DNA of 64,000 bases from Stomoxys calcitrans (Eukaryota; Arthropoda; Insecta; Diptera; Muscidae), in NCBI RefSeq assembly GCF_963082655.1, contig NC_081552.1, positions 125,955,494 through 126,019,493 on the forward strand, given 5' to 3'. A program made the translations under genes and the position numbers. Under the pieces are notes generated by a model. That model did not search any database and was not told where the DNA came from. It saw nothing but the letters and a program-made list of their open reading frames with translations. Of the stretch, positions 44,669 through 55,332 are shown one piece after another (within the stretch, counting starts at the first letter, position 1; every line of letters begins with the position of its first letter).

Positions 44669-46279
44669 ACAAGTAAAAAGGCGTTAAGTTCGGCCGGGCC
44701 GAACTTTGGATACCCACCACCTCGGGTATATATGTAAACCACATTTCATCATAATTCGGTGAAAATTTCATACCTTGTACTCATATACCTCATACCGATC
44801 TGAACTATATACGACACGATGTCGAAAAGCCGAACATAAGTCACTGTGTCAAATTTCAGTGAAATCGGATTATAAATGCGCTTTTATGGGGCCAAGACTT
44901 TAAATCGAGATATCGGTCTACACGGCAGCTATATCCAAATTTGGACCGATTTGGGCCAAGTTGCATTAACATGTCGAAAAGCCTAACACAAAGCACTGTC
45001 CCAAATTTCGGCGAAATCGGACAATAAATGCCTCTTTTATGGGCCCTAAACCTTAAATCGAGAGATCGGTCTATATGGCAGCTATATGCAAATCTGGACC
45101 GATCTGGGCAAAATTGAAGAAGGACGTCGAAGAGCCTAACCAAACTCACTGTGTCAAATATCAGCGACATCGGACAGTAAATGCGTCTTTTATCGCCCCA
45201 AAACCTAAAACCTAGATATCGGTCTATATGGCAGCTTTATCCAAATCTAAACCGATCTGTTCGATATTGCAGAAGTATGTCAAAGGGCTTAACTTAACTC
45301 ACTGTTCAAAATTTCGGCGACATCAGACATTAAATGAGCATTTTATGGGCCCAAAACCATAAATCAAGAAATCGGTCTATATGGCAGCTATATCTAAATC
45401 TGAACCGATCTCGACCAAATTGAAGAAATATGTCAAAGGGCCCAACACAACTTACTGTTCCAAATTTCAGCAAAATCGGATAATGAATGTGGGTTTTATG
45501 GGCCTTACACCATAAATCGGTGCATCGATCCATATGGCAGCTATATCCAAATCTGGACCGATTTGAGCCAAATTAACGATGAATGTCGATGGGTCTTACA
45601 CAACTCACTGTTCCAAATTTCAGCGAAATCGGATAATAAATGTGGCTTTTGTGGGCCTAAGACCCTTAACCGGAGGATCGGTCTATATGGCAGCTATATC
45701 CAAATCTGAACCGATCTGGGCCAATTTAACGAAGGAAGTCGAAGGGCCTAAGACAACTCACTGTCCCAAATTTCAGCGAAATCGGATAATAAATGTGGCT
45801 TTTATGGGCTAAAGACCCTAATTCTGAGGATCGGTCAATATGGCAGCTATATCCAAATCTGGACCGATCTGAGCCAAATTGACGAAGGATGTCGAAGGGC
45901 CTAACACAACTCACTACCCAAAATTTCAACAAAATTGGATAATAAATGTGGCTTTTATGGGCCTAAGACCCTAAATCGGCGGATCGGTCTATATGGGGGC
46001 TATATCAAGATATAGTCCAATATAGCCCATCTTCGAACTTAACCTTCTTATGGACAAAAAAAGAATCTGTGCAAAATTTCAGCTGAATATCTCTATTTTT
46101 AAAGACTGTAGCGTGATTTCAACAGACAGACGGACAGACGGACGGACATGTCTAGATCGTCTTAGATTTTTACGCTGATCAAGAATATTTATACTTTATA
46201 GGGTCGGAAATGGATATTTCGATGTGTTGCAAACGGAATGACAAAATAAATATACCCCCATCCTTCGGTGGTGGGTATA
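44669..46279 (-). repeat. Mini-me-like family A copy A7, complete
   Basis: The 3' end is ACAAGTAAAAAGGCGTTAAG, GTTCGGCCGGGCCGAAC and GGATACCCACCACCTCGGG. About eight units of about 153 bp follow, then GACAGACGGACAGACGG, CATGTCTAG, ATCAAGAATATTTATAC and CCATCCTTCGGTGGTGGG with TATAAAAA. It is joined directly to the head of Helitron-like copy C3. Confidence 0.9.
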
Positions 46280-48249
46280 AAAATCAATTTGTGATTGTTT
46301 GTAGGTTTGTTTGTTTGTTTGTTTGTATGTTTGTGTGTTCCTTATAGACTCAGAAACGGCTAAAGCGATTTTCTTGAAATTTTTCACAGATAGTGCATAA
46401 TGACCCCGTGGTGAAAATAGGGTACTACATTTTTTGATATCTGAAGGGGGGCGGACCCTCCCCCTTACCCTAATTTTCAGAAACGCCAGATCTCGGAGAC
46501 GGATGGTGCGATTTGAGCGAAATTTTGTGTGCTTTCATATAGTACCCTAAAAATAAAAATTTGTTATTCAAATTTCGAAAGGGGTACCTAGGGGGCTGCC
46601 CCACCCTAAAACCTACCAAACATATGTTTAGACCAATCACGACAATATGGGACTCAAATGAAAGGCATTTAGGATAAGAAAACATATCTGATATCCAATT
46701 GTTGGACCAAGTGTTAGGGGGACCACCCCAAACCCCAAAACACCCCTAAATCGGACATATGTACCGACCATGGCAATATGGGACTCAAATAAAAGGTATT
46801 TGAATGTAGAAAACGAATCTGATATCCAAATATGCGACCAAGTATTTGCGGGGCCGCCTCTCTCCAAAAAAGACCCCCAAAAGGGGACAAATTTACGACC
46901 ATAGCAATATGGGGCACAAATGAAAGGTCTTTGGGAGTAAAGCACGAATTTGATATCAAAATTCGGAATAAGTGTCTACGGGGCCAAGCCACACCCACAA
47001 CACCACCCAAAAGTAAGTATTTTCTTACTATTGCAATATGACGCTCAAATAAGAGGGTTTTTAGAGTAGAACACGAATCCGATATATAGTTTCAAGGCCA
47101 ACTCACTGAGTGGCCGTTCATCCCCCAAAACACCCCCCAAGCCCTTCATATCTACCGACTATGGAAATATGGGGCTCAAATTAAAGGTATTTGGGAGTAG
47201 ACCACGTATCTGATATCAACATTAGGGGCCAACTGTCTGGTGGACATCCCACCACCATAACAACCTCCAAATAGGACGTATTTGGTCACCACGACAATTT
47301 GGGTCTTAAAGAGACCCAATACCCCAAACCGGACAAATTTGCTGACTTTTGCAATAAGGAGTTTAAATGAGATTAGAAAACGAATTTGATATCCAATTTT
47401 GAGGCCAATCGCAATATGGGGTTCAAATAAATGATATATAGATATATAAGAATTGAGCACGTTGCTGATATATTTTCAGGGCTTAGAATTTGGGGGACCA
47501 CCCTATTTCCCAAAATACCCCTAAATCGGGCATATTTACCGACCATAACAATGTGGGGCTTAAATGAAAGGTATTGGGGGTAGAGCAAGGATTGATACCC
47601 ATTTTTGGGACCAATTTTCTGGGGATCTACCACTTTCCCAAAATACTCCACCAACAGCAATTTTTTAGTGACCAGTACGAATACAAATGTAGGACCATAT
47701 ATTTAGGGCATCACCCTTTTCCAAAAACACCCCCAAAGGAAAAAATTTTTCGACAATGCCAATATGTGGCTCAAATGAAAGGTATTTGAGATTAGAAAAG
47801 GAATTTGATAACCTATTTTAGGGCCATGTGTATGGGGGACGCCTCATCCTATAAACTCTTCTTCAGCCAATGGCAATATGTGGTTAAAATAAATGGTATT
47901 TGAGACAAGAGCACGATGCTGATATTTTTTCAGGACCAAGTATCTGGTGGACCACGTCTCCCCCGAAAACACCCCTAAATCAGACAACATGAGGATATCG
48001 GGCTGAAATGAAGTATTTTAAGAATGGAGAACACCTTACATCTAAACTTAAATTCGTAGACCAATAAAGATCACATGGGATTCAGAAAAAGGCACTTATA
48101 TTGTTAAACTGTTAGTCAAGCGCTATACTATTTTCGTAGCATGGTGTTTCACTAAAAGGCCTTTAATTGTCCAAAATAAATATTCCAAGGAAACTTTTGT
48201 ACCATATAAAGTAAAAGAAGGCGCAGCGCAGCGGGCCTGGGTCAGCTAG
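46280..48249 (+). repeat. Helitron-like family C copy C3, both ends present
   Basis: The head is AAATCAATTTGTGATTGTTT with a (GTTT)n run, then 'gactcagaaacggctaaagc' and GGACCCTCCCCC-rich text. Degenerate units follow with anchors 'caatatggg' at 46,643, 46,774, 46,905, 47,034 and about 47,165 (129-131 bp apart). The tail is 'ataaagtaaaagaaggcgca', GCGCAGCGGGCCTGGGTC and AGCTAG at 48,244-48,249 followed by T. Absence of a Rep/helicase ORF makes it non-autonomous. The Helitron-type class is inferred from the CTAG|T end and GC-rich subterminal text. Confidence 0.75.
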
Positions 48250-48540
48250 TAATATATAAAAGTCAAAGTGTGTTTATTCCTTTGTTCCCCATACACTAAA
48301 AAATGAAAAAATCCATTTCCTTGAAATTTTCACAGATTGTTTATTTTATTTGGAAGGGGTAATAGACTATATAAGTTTTTGATTACCTGGCGGTGGAGAT
48401 CTCCCATTTACCCACCCAAACTGAAAAGCAGACCAATGAAAGGCGAAAGATATGCTGGATAAGTATTAGGAGTGCCAACTTAAATGACAACATGTATACT
48501 AATCTCTCCACTGTCAAAAAGCCCGCACACAAATAAAAAC
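48250..48540 (+). repeat. Helitron-like family G head
   Basis: Directly after the C3 tail comes AATATATAAAAGTCAAAGTG, then 'tgtttattcctttgttcccc' and 'tccttgaaattttcacagat', a layout like that of C and D heads. It breaks into the next retrotransposon piece. Confidence 0.45.
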
Positions 48541-48554
48541 TAAAATGCAAATTC

Positions 48555-49935
48555 AACACCACTAAACAGGTTATCTGCGCAATCCGGCTAGAAGAACGCA
48601 TTCCCGATGATTAGAACCTCATCATACTATGTCCCGTACACAAGAAATGAGATAAGGCAGAATGTGCCAACTACAGAGGAATAAGTCTTCTCCCCATCGC
48701 ATACAAGATACTCTCGAGCGTACTGTGTGAAAGATTAAAACCTAAAGTCATTGAGATAATTGGGCCCTATCAATGCGGCTTTAGACCTGGTAAATCCACC
48801 CTGGACCAGATATTCACACTGCGCCAAATCCTAAAAAAGACCGGAGAAGGGCAAATCAACATCTATCATCTCTTTGTTGACTACAAAGCCGCTTTCGATA
48901 CCCCTTTACGTTCAAAGGTATTTCAAGCCATGTCTGAGTTTGGTATCCCTGCAGAATTAAAAAGACTCTGCAGGATGACACTTGCTGATACGCGTTCCTC
49001 AGTAAGAATAGGAAAGAATCTCTCCGAACCATTTAATACCAAACGATGTTTCAGACAAGGAGACAGCCTATTGTCTGATCTCTTTAATATCCTGCTAGAA
49101 AAGATTATACGAAGTGCAGATGTGAATAGATATGGCACACTACTCACAAGAGAACACATGATACTCGCCTATGCCAACGACATCAACATCACCGAAAGTA
49201 GTTACTGCTGCCTTTGAAAAAATCGAAAGAGAGTCAATGATAATGAGCCTGGCAGTAAATGGAGATAAGACAAAATGAATGGTTTCAACTCCCAAAAAGC
49301 CTTGTACAACCGAGCAGATAAAGAAAATGGAGAAAGTTGGGAACCACAACTTTGAGACAGTCAGTAACTTTATCTACCACGGCACCGCCGTACCCGAAAC
49401 TGATGACACCAGTTTTGTGATTAAGCGAAGAATAATACTGGCATACAGATGCTACTTTGGACTAAGTAAACAGTTTATAAACAAGGCCACCTCTCGACAG
49501 ACGAAGATTACACTATACAAGTCACTGATGCTACCCGTGTTGTTGTATGGTTCTGAGGCATGGGTACTTGTGAAAGCAGATAAGGCAGTACTTGGAGTAT
49601 TTGAGAAAAAGATTCTTCGTAAAATAAAAGGACCAGTTTGCGATAATGGAGAATATAGGTAAAGTATGAACCATACGCATCAAAATGCAACGGCTGCGTT
49701 GGCTAGGTCATGTTGTCAGAATGGATGAAGAAGTCTTTTGAAGGCAAACACGGTGGTACACGCAAACCGGGAAGACCAAACGCCCGATGTAAAGATCAAG
49801 TGGTGGGAGACACTTCGAAACTTGGTGTCAGAGATTTTTGAATTAGCGCAGAAGATCGAGGCGCTTGGAACGCTATTCTACGTTCTGCTAGTGGAACAAA
49901 TGTTTTGTCATAGCCAATTAATGTAGGTAAGTAAC
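48555..49935 (+). pseudogene. Non-LTR element R4: RT to 3' end, 5' truncated
   Basis: Read with frame changes: CAIRLEERIPDD near 48,575, CANYRGISLLPIAYKILSSV, IGPYQCGFRPGKSTLDQIF, INIYHLFVDYKAAFDTPLRS (catalytic Asp), KRCFRQGDSLLSDLFNILLE, and the box AYANDINIT (Asp to Asn). Then follow EQIKKMEKVGNHNFETVSNF, IKRRIILAYRCYFGLSKQF, TLYKSLMLPVLLYGSEAWVL and FEKKILRKIKGPV. After a deletion it reads RIKMQRLRWLGHVVRMDEE and the C-terminal tail, ending in CATAGCCAATTAATGTAGG near 49,930. It has the same family as R3 and R8. Its last 140 bp lie inside the 1,205-bp tandem duplication. Confidence 0.85.
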
Positions 49936-49939
49936 TACT

Positions 49940-50394
49940 GAACAGGGACAAACTTTTCCCACAGAAATAAGTGCTGTCCGATTCATCATTTTCAATGATA
50001 TGGGCCTCCTTTATATAGTCGAGTCCGAATGGTGGGCTGCTGTGCGACACCTTTTTAGGAATACGATTTATATGGCATAGTTCCTCACAAATGTCGCCAG
50101 CAATATGAGGGGATAACCATCGTAATCCCAATGCAGCCGGTTCTGTGTACCAGATTGTCCCCATGGTACCCTTCAAGTGAGGTGTATCCGATGCATGGAG
50201 TGGGTGCATTTCCGATCCTGCTCTGGCCTTTCATCAATACTGAGTATGTTGCAAGGTGTTGTGCGAACATAAACAATAAAGGGTCACAAGCGTCGCCGTC
50301 CAAGGCATAGGACTATGGTACACTTCCACTTCCCTTGACCTACGGAGTCTCGTATCTTGGCAAGCCGTAATTTTTTTTGGGACCAGACAAGTTC
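49940..50394 (-). other. Unassigned block inside the duplication, with open minus frame
   Basis: A 137-codon minus-strand frame (49,796-50,209) starts MHPLHASDTPHLKGTMG and contains WLSPHIAGDICEELCHINRI and FGLDYIKEAHIIENDESDS. It is repeated with about one change at 51,001-51,414. Its final part runs antisense through the R4 tail, so it is not one gene. The middle part looks protein-like but I do not recognise the family. Confidence 0.35.
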
Positions 50395-51000
50395 TCGGTT
50401 TAAGCAAGTTTATTGACGGCAGTCCTCTGGCCTTCACCGCCAAATCGTCTGTTCTTCAAACACTCTTACTCCGCTATGGCCCGGTAACCAAACGTTGGGA
50501 TCGTGCCATCCTCAGAGAAGGCATTAATCTCCTCACACTCCAAGACTATTCGCGACCTCACCATCCTGGTTTTTATTGCCCTGAAGGCTGGTTTACTGTC
50601 GGTAAAGATGTTGACACTCGACGTCCACACCACATCACACATTCCGTGATCGCCCGGATCTCTGCCAGCAGGATCGTATTATGGACACGCAGTCTAAAAC
50701 TGATCTCAGTCCCTGAGTTCTCAATGTAGACCCTTAGCACAATCTGTCCTCTAACTTTCATCCATCCGATTAACATGATCTTCCAGATAGCAATACTAAG
50801 GTTCCGTCAACCCAAGACTGTGCCGCTGGTAACAGGGCCTCGCACTGGACCTCAAGTGTTGTCTCAGGTATCCGATCGAGAACCTCTTCCATTCCTTCCA
50901 TATTTCCTATCGTCGCCTCGATTAAACCGCGATGGTATGACCTGCTCCTATATATTCTCACATCGCCTTAAGTCTCATTGCCGCGTTTATGGTTCCGATA
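50395..51000 (-). pseudogene. RNase H fragment of the 8-13 kb type element, first copy
   Basis: Minus strand: LEVQCEALLPAAQSWVDGTL then SGRSC (50,770-50,961) and LLAEIRAITECVMWCGRR (50,573-50,776). Compared with 8,700-9,068, an extra block of about 41 bp sits in the YTDGSGT motif, so the first catalytic Asp region is destroyed. Later RNase H text (KPAFRAIKTRMVRS) is degraded. Confidence 0.8.
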
Positions 51001-51599
51001 TCAAGTGGTGGGAGACACTTCGAAACTTGGTGTCAGAGATTTTTGAATTAGCGCAGAAGATCGAGGCGCTTGGAACGCTATTCTACGTTCTGCTAGTGGA
51101 ACAAATGTTTTGTCATAGCCAATTAATGTAGGTAAGTAACTACTGAACAGGGACAAACTTTTCCCATAGAAATAAGTGCTGTCCGATTCATCATTTTCAA
51201 TGATATGGGCCTCCTTTATATAGTCGAGTCCGAATGGTGGGCTGCTGTGCGACACCTTTTTAGGAATACGATTTATATGGCATAGTTCCTCACAAATGTC
51301 GCCAGCAATATGAGGGGATAACCATCGTAATCCCAATGCAGCCGGTTCTGTGTACCAGATTGTCCCGATGGTACCCTTCAAGTGAGGTGTATCCGATGCA
51401 TGGAGTGGGTGCATTTCCGATCCTGCTCTGGCCTTTCATCAATACTGAGTATGTTGCAAGGTGTTGTGCGAACATAAACAATAAAGGGTCACAAGCGTCG
51501 CCGTCCAAGGCATAGGACTATGGTACACTTCCACTTCCCTTGACCTACGGAGTCTCGTATCTTGGCAAGCCGTAATTTTTTTTGGGACCAGACAAGTTC

Positions 51600-52205
51600 T
51601 CGGTTTAAGCAAGTTTATTGACGGCAGTCCTCTGGCCTTCACCGCCAAATCGTCTGTTCTTCAAACACTCTTACTCCGCTATGGCCCGGTAACCAAACGT
51701 TGGGATCGTGCCATCCTCAGAGAAGGCATTAATCTCCTCACACTCCAAGACTATTCGCGACCTCACCATCCTGGTTTTTATTGCCCTGAAGGCTGGTTTA
51801 CTGTCGGTAAAGATGTTGACACTCGACGTCCACACCACATCACACATTCCGTGATCGCCCGGATCTCTGCCAGCAGGATCGTATTATGGACACGCAGTCT
51901 AAAACTGATCTCAGTCCCTGAGTTCTCAATGTAGACCCTTAGCACAATCTGTCCTCTAACTTTCATCCATCCGATTAACATGATCTTCCAGATAGCAATA
52001 CTAAGGTTCCGTCAACCCAAGACTGTGCCGCTGGTAACAGGGCCTCGCACTGGACCTCAAGTGTTGTCTCAGGTATCCGATCGAGAACCTCTTCCATTCC
52101 TTCCATATTTCCTATCGTCGCCTCGATTAAACCGCGATGGTATGACCTGCTCCTATATATTCTCACATCGCCTTAAGTCTCATTGCCGCGTTTATGGTTC
52201 CGATA
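51600..52205 (-). pseudogene. RNase H fragment, second (duplicate) copy
   Basis: Identical in layout to 50,395-51,000, shifted by 1,205 bp, and with the same insertion in the catalytic motif. It is followed without a break by the rest of the parent element at 52,206. Confidence 0.85.
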
Positions 52206-53868
52206 TCTAGAATAGTCTCCCATAGACCCTTTTCAGCAGACGGGTTCAAATCCCTCCTCATTCAGGCTTCATAATAGGTTATTTATGGTGGTCACCCATT
52301 GAAGTGGCGATAAAATGCCCCACTATGGCGTACCTTTCGACTAAGCTTTCGGAGTATATGCAAGTCTTCGTCAAGCTATGAAATTACAATCCGGCAATAT
52401 TCAATCAGGTCCGGGTGACTTAAATGGTTTAGAGCTCCTCATGGCTTCCTTTACCATAAATTCTGGTATGATAATTCTTCGATGAACTCATTATTCCAAG
52501 ATTCCGGTGTCTCCGTGAATCTATTCGTATCATGTAGAAAACGAGTTTTTTTCAGAAGTCTCAACTTGACCTTCGTTGTCTGTGCTCACACTCCCATGTC
52601 GTCATTTAGACATAGGTTTTTTGGAGAAACTTTTTCTTGGGGGCGTCATAAAAGCCATCGACCTGTTTTTTTGACGTGCTCTTTTGTAAAGTCTGCGGAT
52701 TTCTTTCCCAATATTGAGAATCTCCGCGGTCATCCAAGGTTTTTCTCGTGCTGATTTTCTTTCACAAAGAAGACAAATGTGTTCTATGCTTAAACAATCT
52801 GAATGACCTTGCTCAAGTCTTCTTCTGAGTAGTATTCCGAATTTTGGCTAGTTGGTTTACAAATAATTACGGACACTTTTTGGTTTCGGCCCTGACCCTG
52901 CTCTTCTAAACCTAATGTAGCGATGATCAGAGAAGGAGTGTTCTATGGAGATCCTTCAATCTTGAACCTAACCGATTAGATTTTCCAAAAATATTGTCAC
53001 ATCCAAAACCTTATCGCGTATTTAACAATGGTAGCGGTTTTACTCGTACCAATATTAAGTGTTATTACGTCGTTAGATTTTTGAGTACAATTCTGCCAGG
53101 CCTCGGTTCAGCTTATTCATGTTGATACTACCCCACGAAATGTAATGAGAGTTTGCATCGCACCCTTTAATACCTCATTTTCTCTCTGTTTTGCTTTCCT
53201 CACCAGCCGTTACCTCCTCAATCCTTGGCCCTCCACTAAATGAGATTCTTGGGAGTGGGTGATGGTCGCCTCGTCCTCACTGCTCAATAGGCTGGATTGA
53301 CTTTCCTATCACTGTACGTGAGTGGCGGAGAGTCGAAAGGCGGATACATTGATGTCAGGTTTGCTCCACCGTCTCATCACTGTTGTATGCGACATTGACA
53401 ACTCTGGGGAAAATATATAATTTAAATTTTTATGACAAATAACTCAGGTCCTCTGCCGAGTACCAGAGTTAGAGTTAGCATAGAATTAATGGTAGTTGAT
53501 GTGGTACAGTCCAGAAACTTTGCAGCGGGTCGCCCATGGCTCCTGAAATAAGGCAATTTGAATCTTACCCTTAGTGGTTTTTTCCATCAGAGCGTGTGTA
53601 GCTGTCTCGCTCCGGTGGAGACCTATCTGGAAGACCTCAATCATTGGTCCTCCATTAAATGGGCTTCTTGGGAGTGGATAATGTTCTCATCGTACGCTCC
53701 CTGCTAATTAGTCTGCATTGACTTTCCTGTCACTGCACTGCCTGATGGTTCAGTATTTGGTTCTTTGCCTATCTTCGTCTTCCGAATCTTTATAAAGTCG
53801 GTAATGGTTCCATCAACGGGTCCCTGTTTATCAGGATGAATTGAGTTCCCATCCCTGTACTAATGATC
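52206..53868 (-). pseudogene. Internally deleted copy of the 8-13 kb type element
   Basis: Blocks match the 8-13 kb element in order: 52,206-52,340 matches about 9,680-9,780 (RT, QGTPEGGILSPL region). 52,344-52,400 matches about 10,200. 52,640-52,760 matches 10,300-10,380 (linker). 52,780-53,000 matches 10,490-10,640 (endonuclease end). 53,380-53,580 matches 10,835-11,040 (endonuclease start). 53,640-53,850 matches 11,095-11,310 (ORF1 repeat tail). About 400 bp of RT are missing. Frames are heavily broken. It ends at the jockey-like piece. Confidence 0.8.
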
Positions 53869-53869
53869 C

Positions 53870-54857
53870 CGCAACCATAACCTGAAAAGGACCCAAACAA
53901 GGGGTAGTATACAAATCATTCTCTCACCAGTAGCCAAGCCGATTGAGGGATTACTCTTCCCGAGCCTCGTGAGAGAATTTCCATTCGCCGAGCATCAACA
54001 TGGATTTCAAAGACTGCACAGCTCAACAACTGCTTTGCACGTTACATTTACCGTGGCTTCAATCAGCCCAGTCCATGTGATAGGACGGTCGTCATGACAC
54101 TGGACCTATAGACACAGTCATCATGCCAAACGATTTGAGGGCATTGCCAATACGTCCCTCCAGTCAGTCCTGAAACGCTGGGACACGAATTATCTATGTG
54201 GTCGCAAATCGTTGACACAATTTGGAAGTAAGAAGTGTAAACCACATAGAGCGAAACAAGGAGTTCGCCAACGGGGTGATGTCTCCGGCACTTTTTACCC
54301 TCTACCTCTCTTTTATTCCAAACTTTCCTGACGGCATTAAGACCGTATCATATGCGGACGATTGTACGATCACGGCGTCTGGTCCGTAACCATTGTTGGC
54401 TTCTGCGATATGTTAAACGTCTGCCTTAACGATCTGGCCGCTTATTTCGCTGCAAGAGATTTGAAGATATTTGCCACCAAATCTTCAGCCATATTGCTCA
54501 CTACAAATACGCATGAGGTGAATAATGAGATGAATGTCAAAGTCGATGGAGTAACGATTCCAACCATATGGTGTTCCAAATTTTTAGTGACATATTTGGC
54601 AGCTCTTACATATTCTCCCCAAATAGCAATTTGCGGTAAGTTCAGAAGTAGAAACAAGGTCCTGAAGACACTTGCCAATTTGGGGTGCTGACAAAGAAAC
54701 CTTTTTGACCGGTTTGTGGTAAGTTATGCAGCGCCGGTGTGGTCTATTCAGCTATGTCACACGCAGTGGGATAATATTCAGATCTGTCAAAATTCCGTTC
54801 TTCGAACTACGACGTCTGTCTCCTCAGTTCTTCCGTGGACTACCTCCGGGTCAGCTA
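53870..54857 (+). pseudogene. Jockey-like RT fragment
   Basis: With frame changes it reads IILSPVAKPIEGLLFPSLVR, FAEHQHGFQRLHSSTTALHV, LKRWDTNYLCGRKSLTQFGS, SPALFTLYLSFIPNFPDGIK, VSYADDCTITASGP (catalytic box near 54,350, intact), LNDLAAYFAARDLKIFATKS, VKVDGVTIPTIWCSKFL, SRNKVLKTLANLG, VSYAAPVWSIQLCHTQWDN and CQNSVLRTTT. The first RT catalytic aspartate region (after LHV) is degraded. The end meets the head of Helitron-like copy C5. Jockey-clade placement is from the YADDCTI and PVWS.QLCDTQW patterns known in that group. Confidence 0.82.
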
Positions 54858-55332
54858 TGTATATATAAAAATCAATTTGTGTTTGTTTGCACGTATGTAT
54901 GATCCATATAGACTCAAAAGCGGTTGAACTTTTTTTTTGGCAATTTTCTCTTATGGCGCACAAAGATCCTGTGGTGAAAATAGGGTACTGCATTTTTTGA
55001 TACACAGTTTCGGTACCATGTTTCTGGGGGTCCACACCACTTCTTTAACCCACCAACCACCTCGGGCCCTTCCCGCTCCCAAAATCCCCATGAGAATATC
55101 GGGCTCTTATAAAGTCTTTTAAGAATGGAGTATATCTGAAATCCAAATTTAAATGACCATTAACCCTCCGAGCGAATTCATAGACCGATAAAGATCATAT
55201 GGGATTCACATAATGCATTTATGTTGCTATACTTTAAGTCAAGTAACATTCACATACCAATACCGTATTATTTTATTACACTAAAGGCTCTGTAATTGTC
55301 TAAAATAAATATTCGAATGATAATTTTGTTCC

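Larger units (their letters stand above)
49796..52205. repeat. Tandem duplication of a 1,205-bp segment
   Basis: 49,796-51,000 and 51,001-52,205 are the same sequence with very few differences (for example 'cccacagaaataag' versus 'cccatagaaataag', and CCCCATGG versus CCCGATGG). The unit contains the R4 3' end, an unassigned block and a minus-strand RNase H fragment. Breakpoints are in 'aga|tcaagtggtggg' and 'ccgata|tctagaatag'. Confidence 0.95.

Noticed and set aside
46637..47660. Several minus-strand frames of 94-102 codons
   Set aside because: They follow the 130-bp units of Helitron-like copy C3 and lack any conserved domain.
54848..54860. GGGTCAGCTATG before the C5 head, resembling a Helitron-like CTAG tail
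   Set aside because: The preceding bases read through as jockey-like RT coding text, and CTAG is not present, so the match is probably chance.
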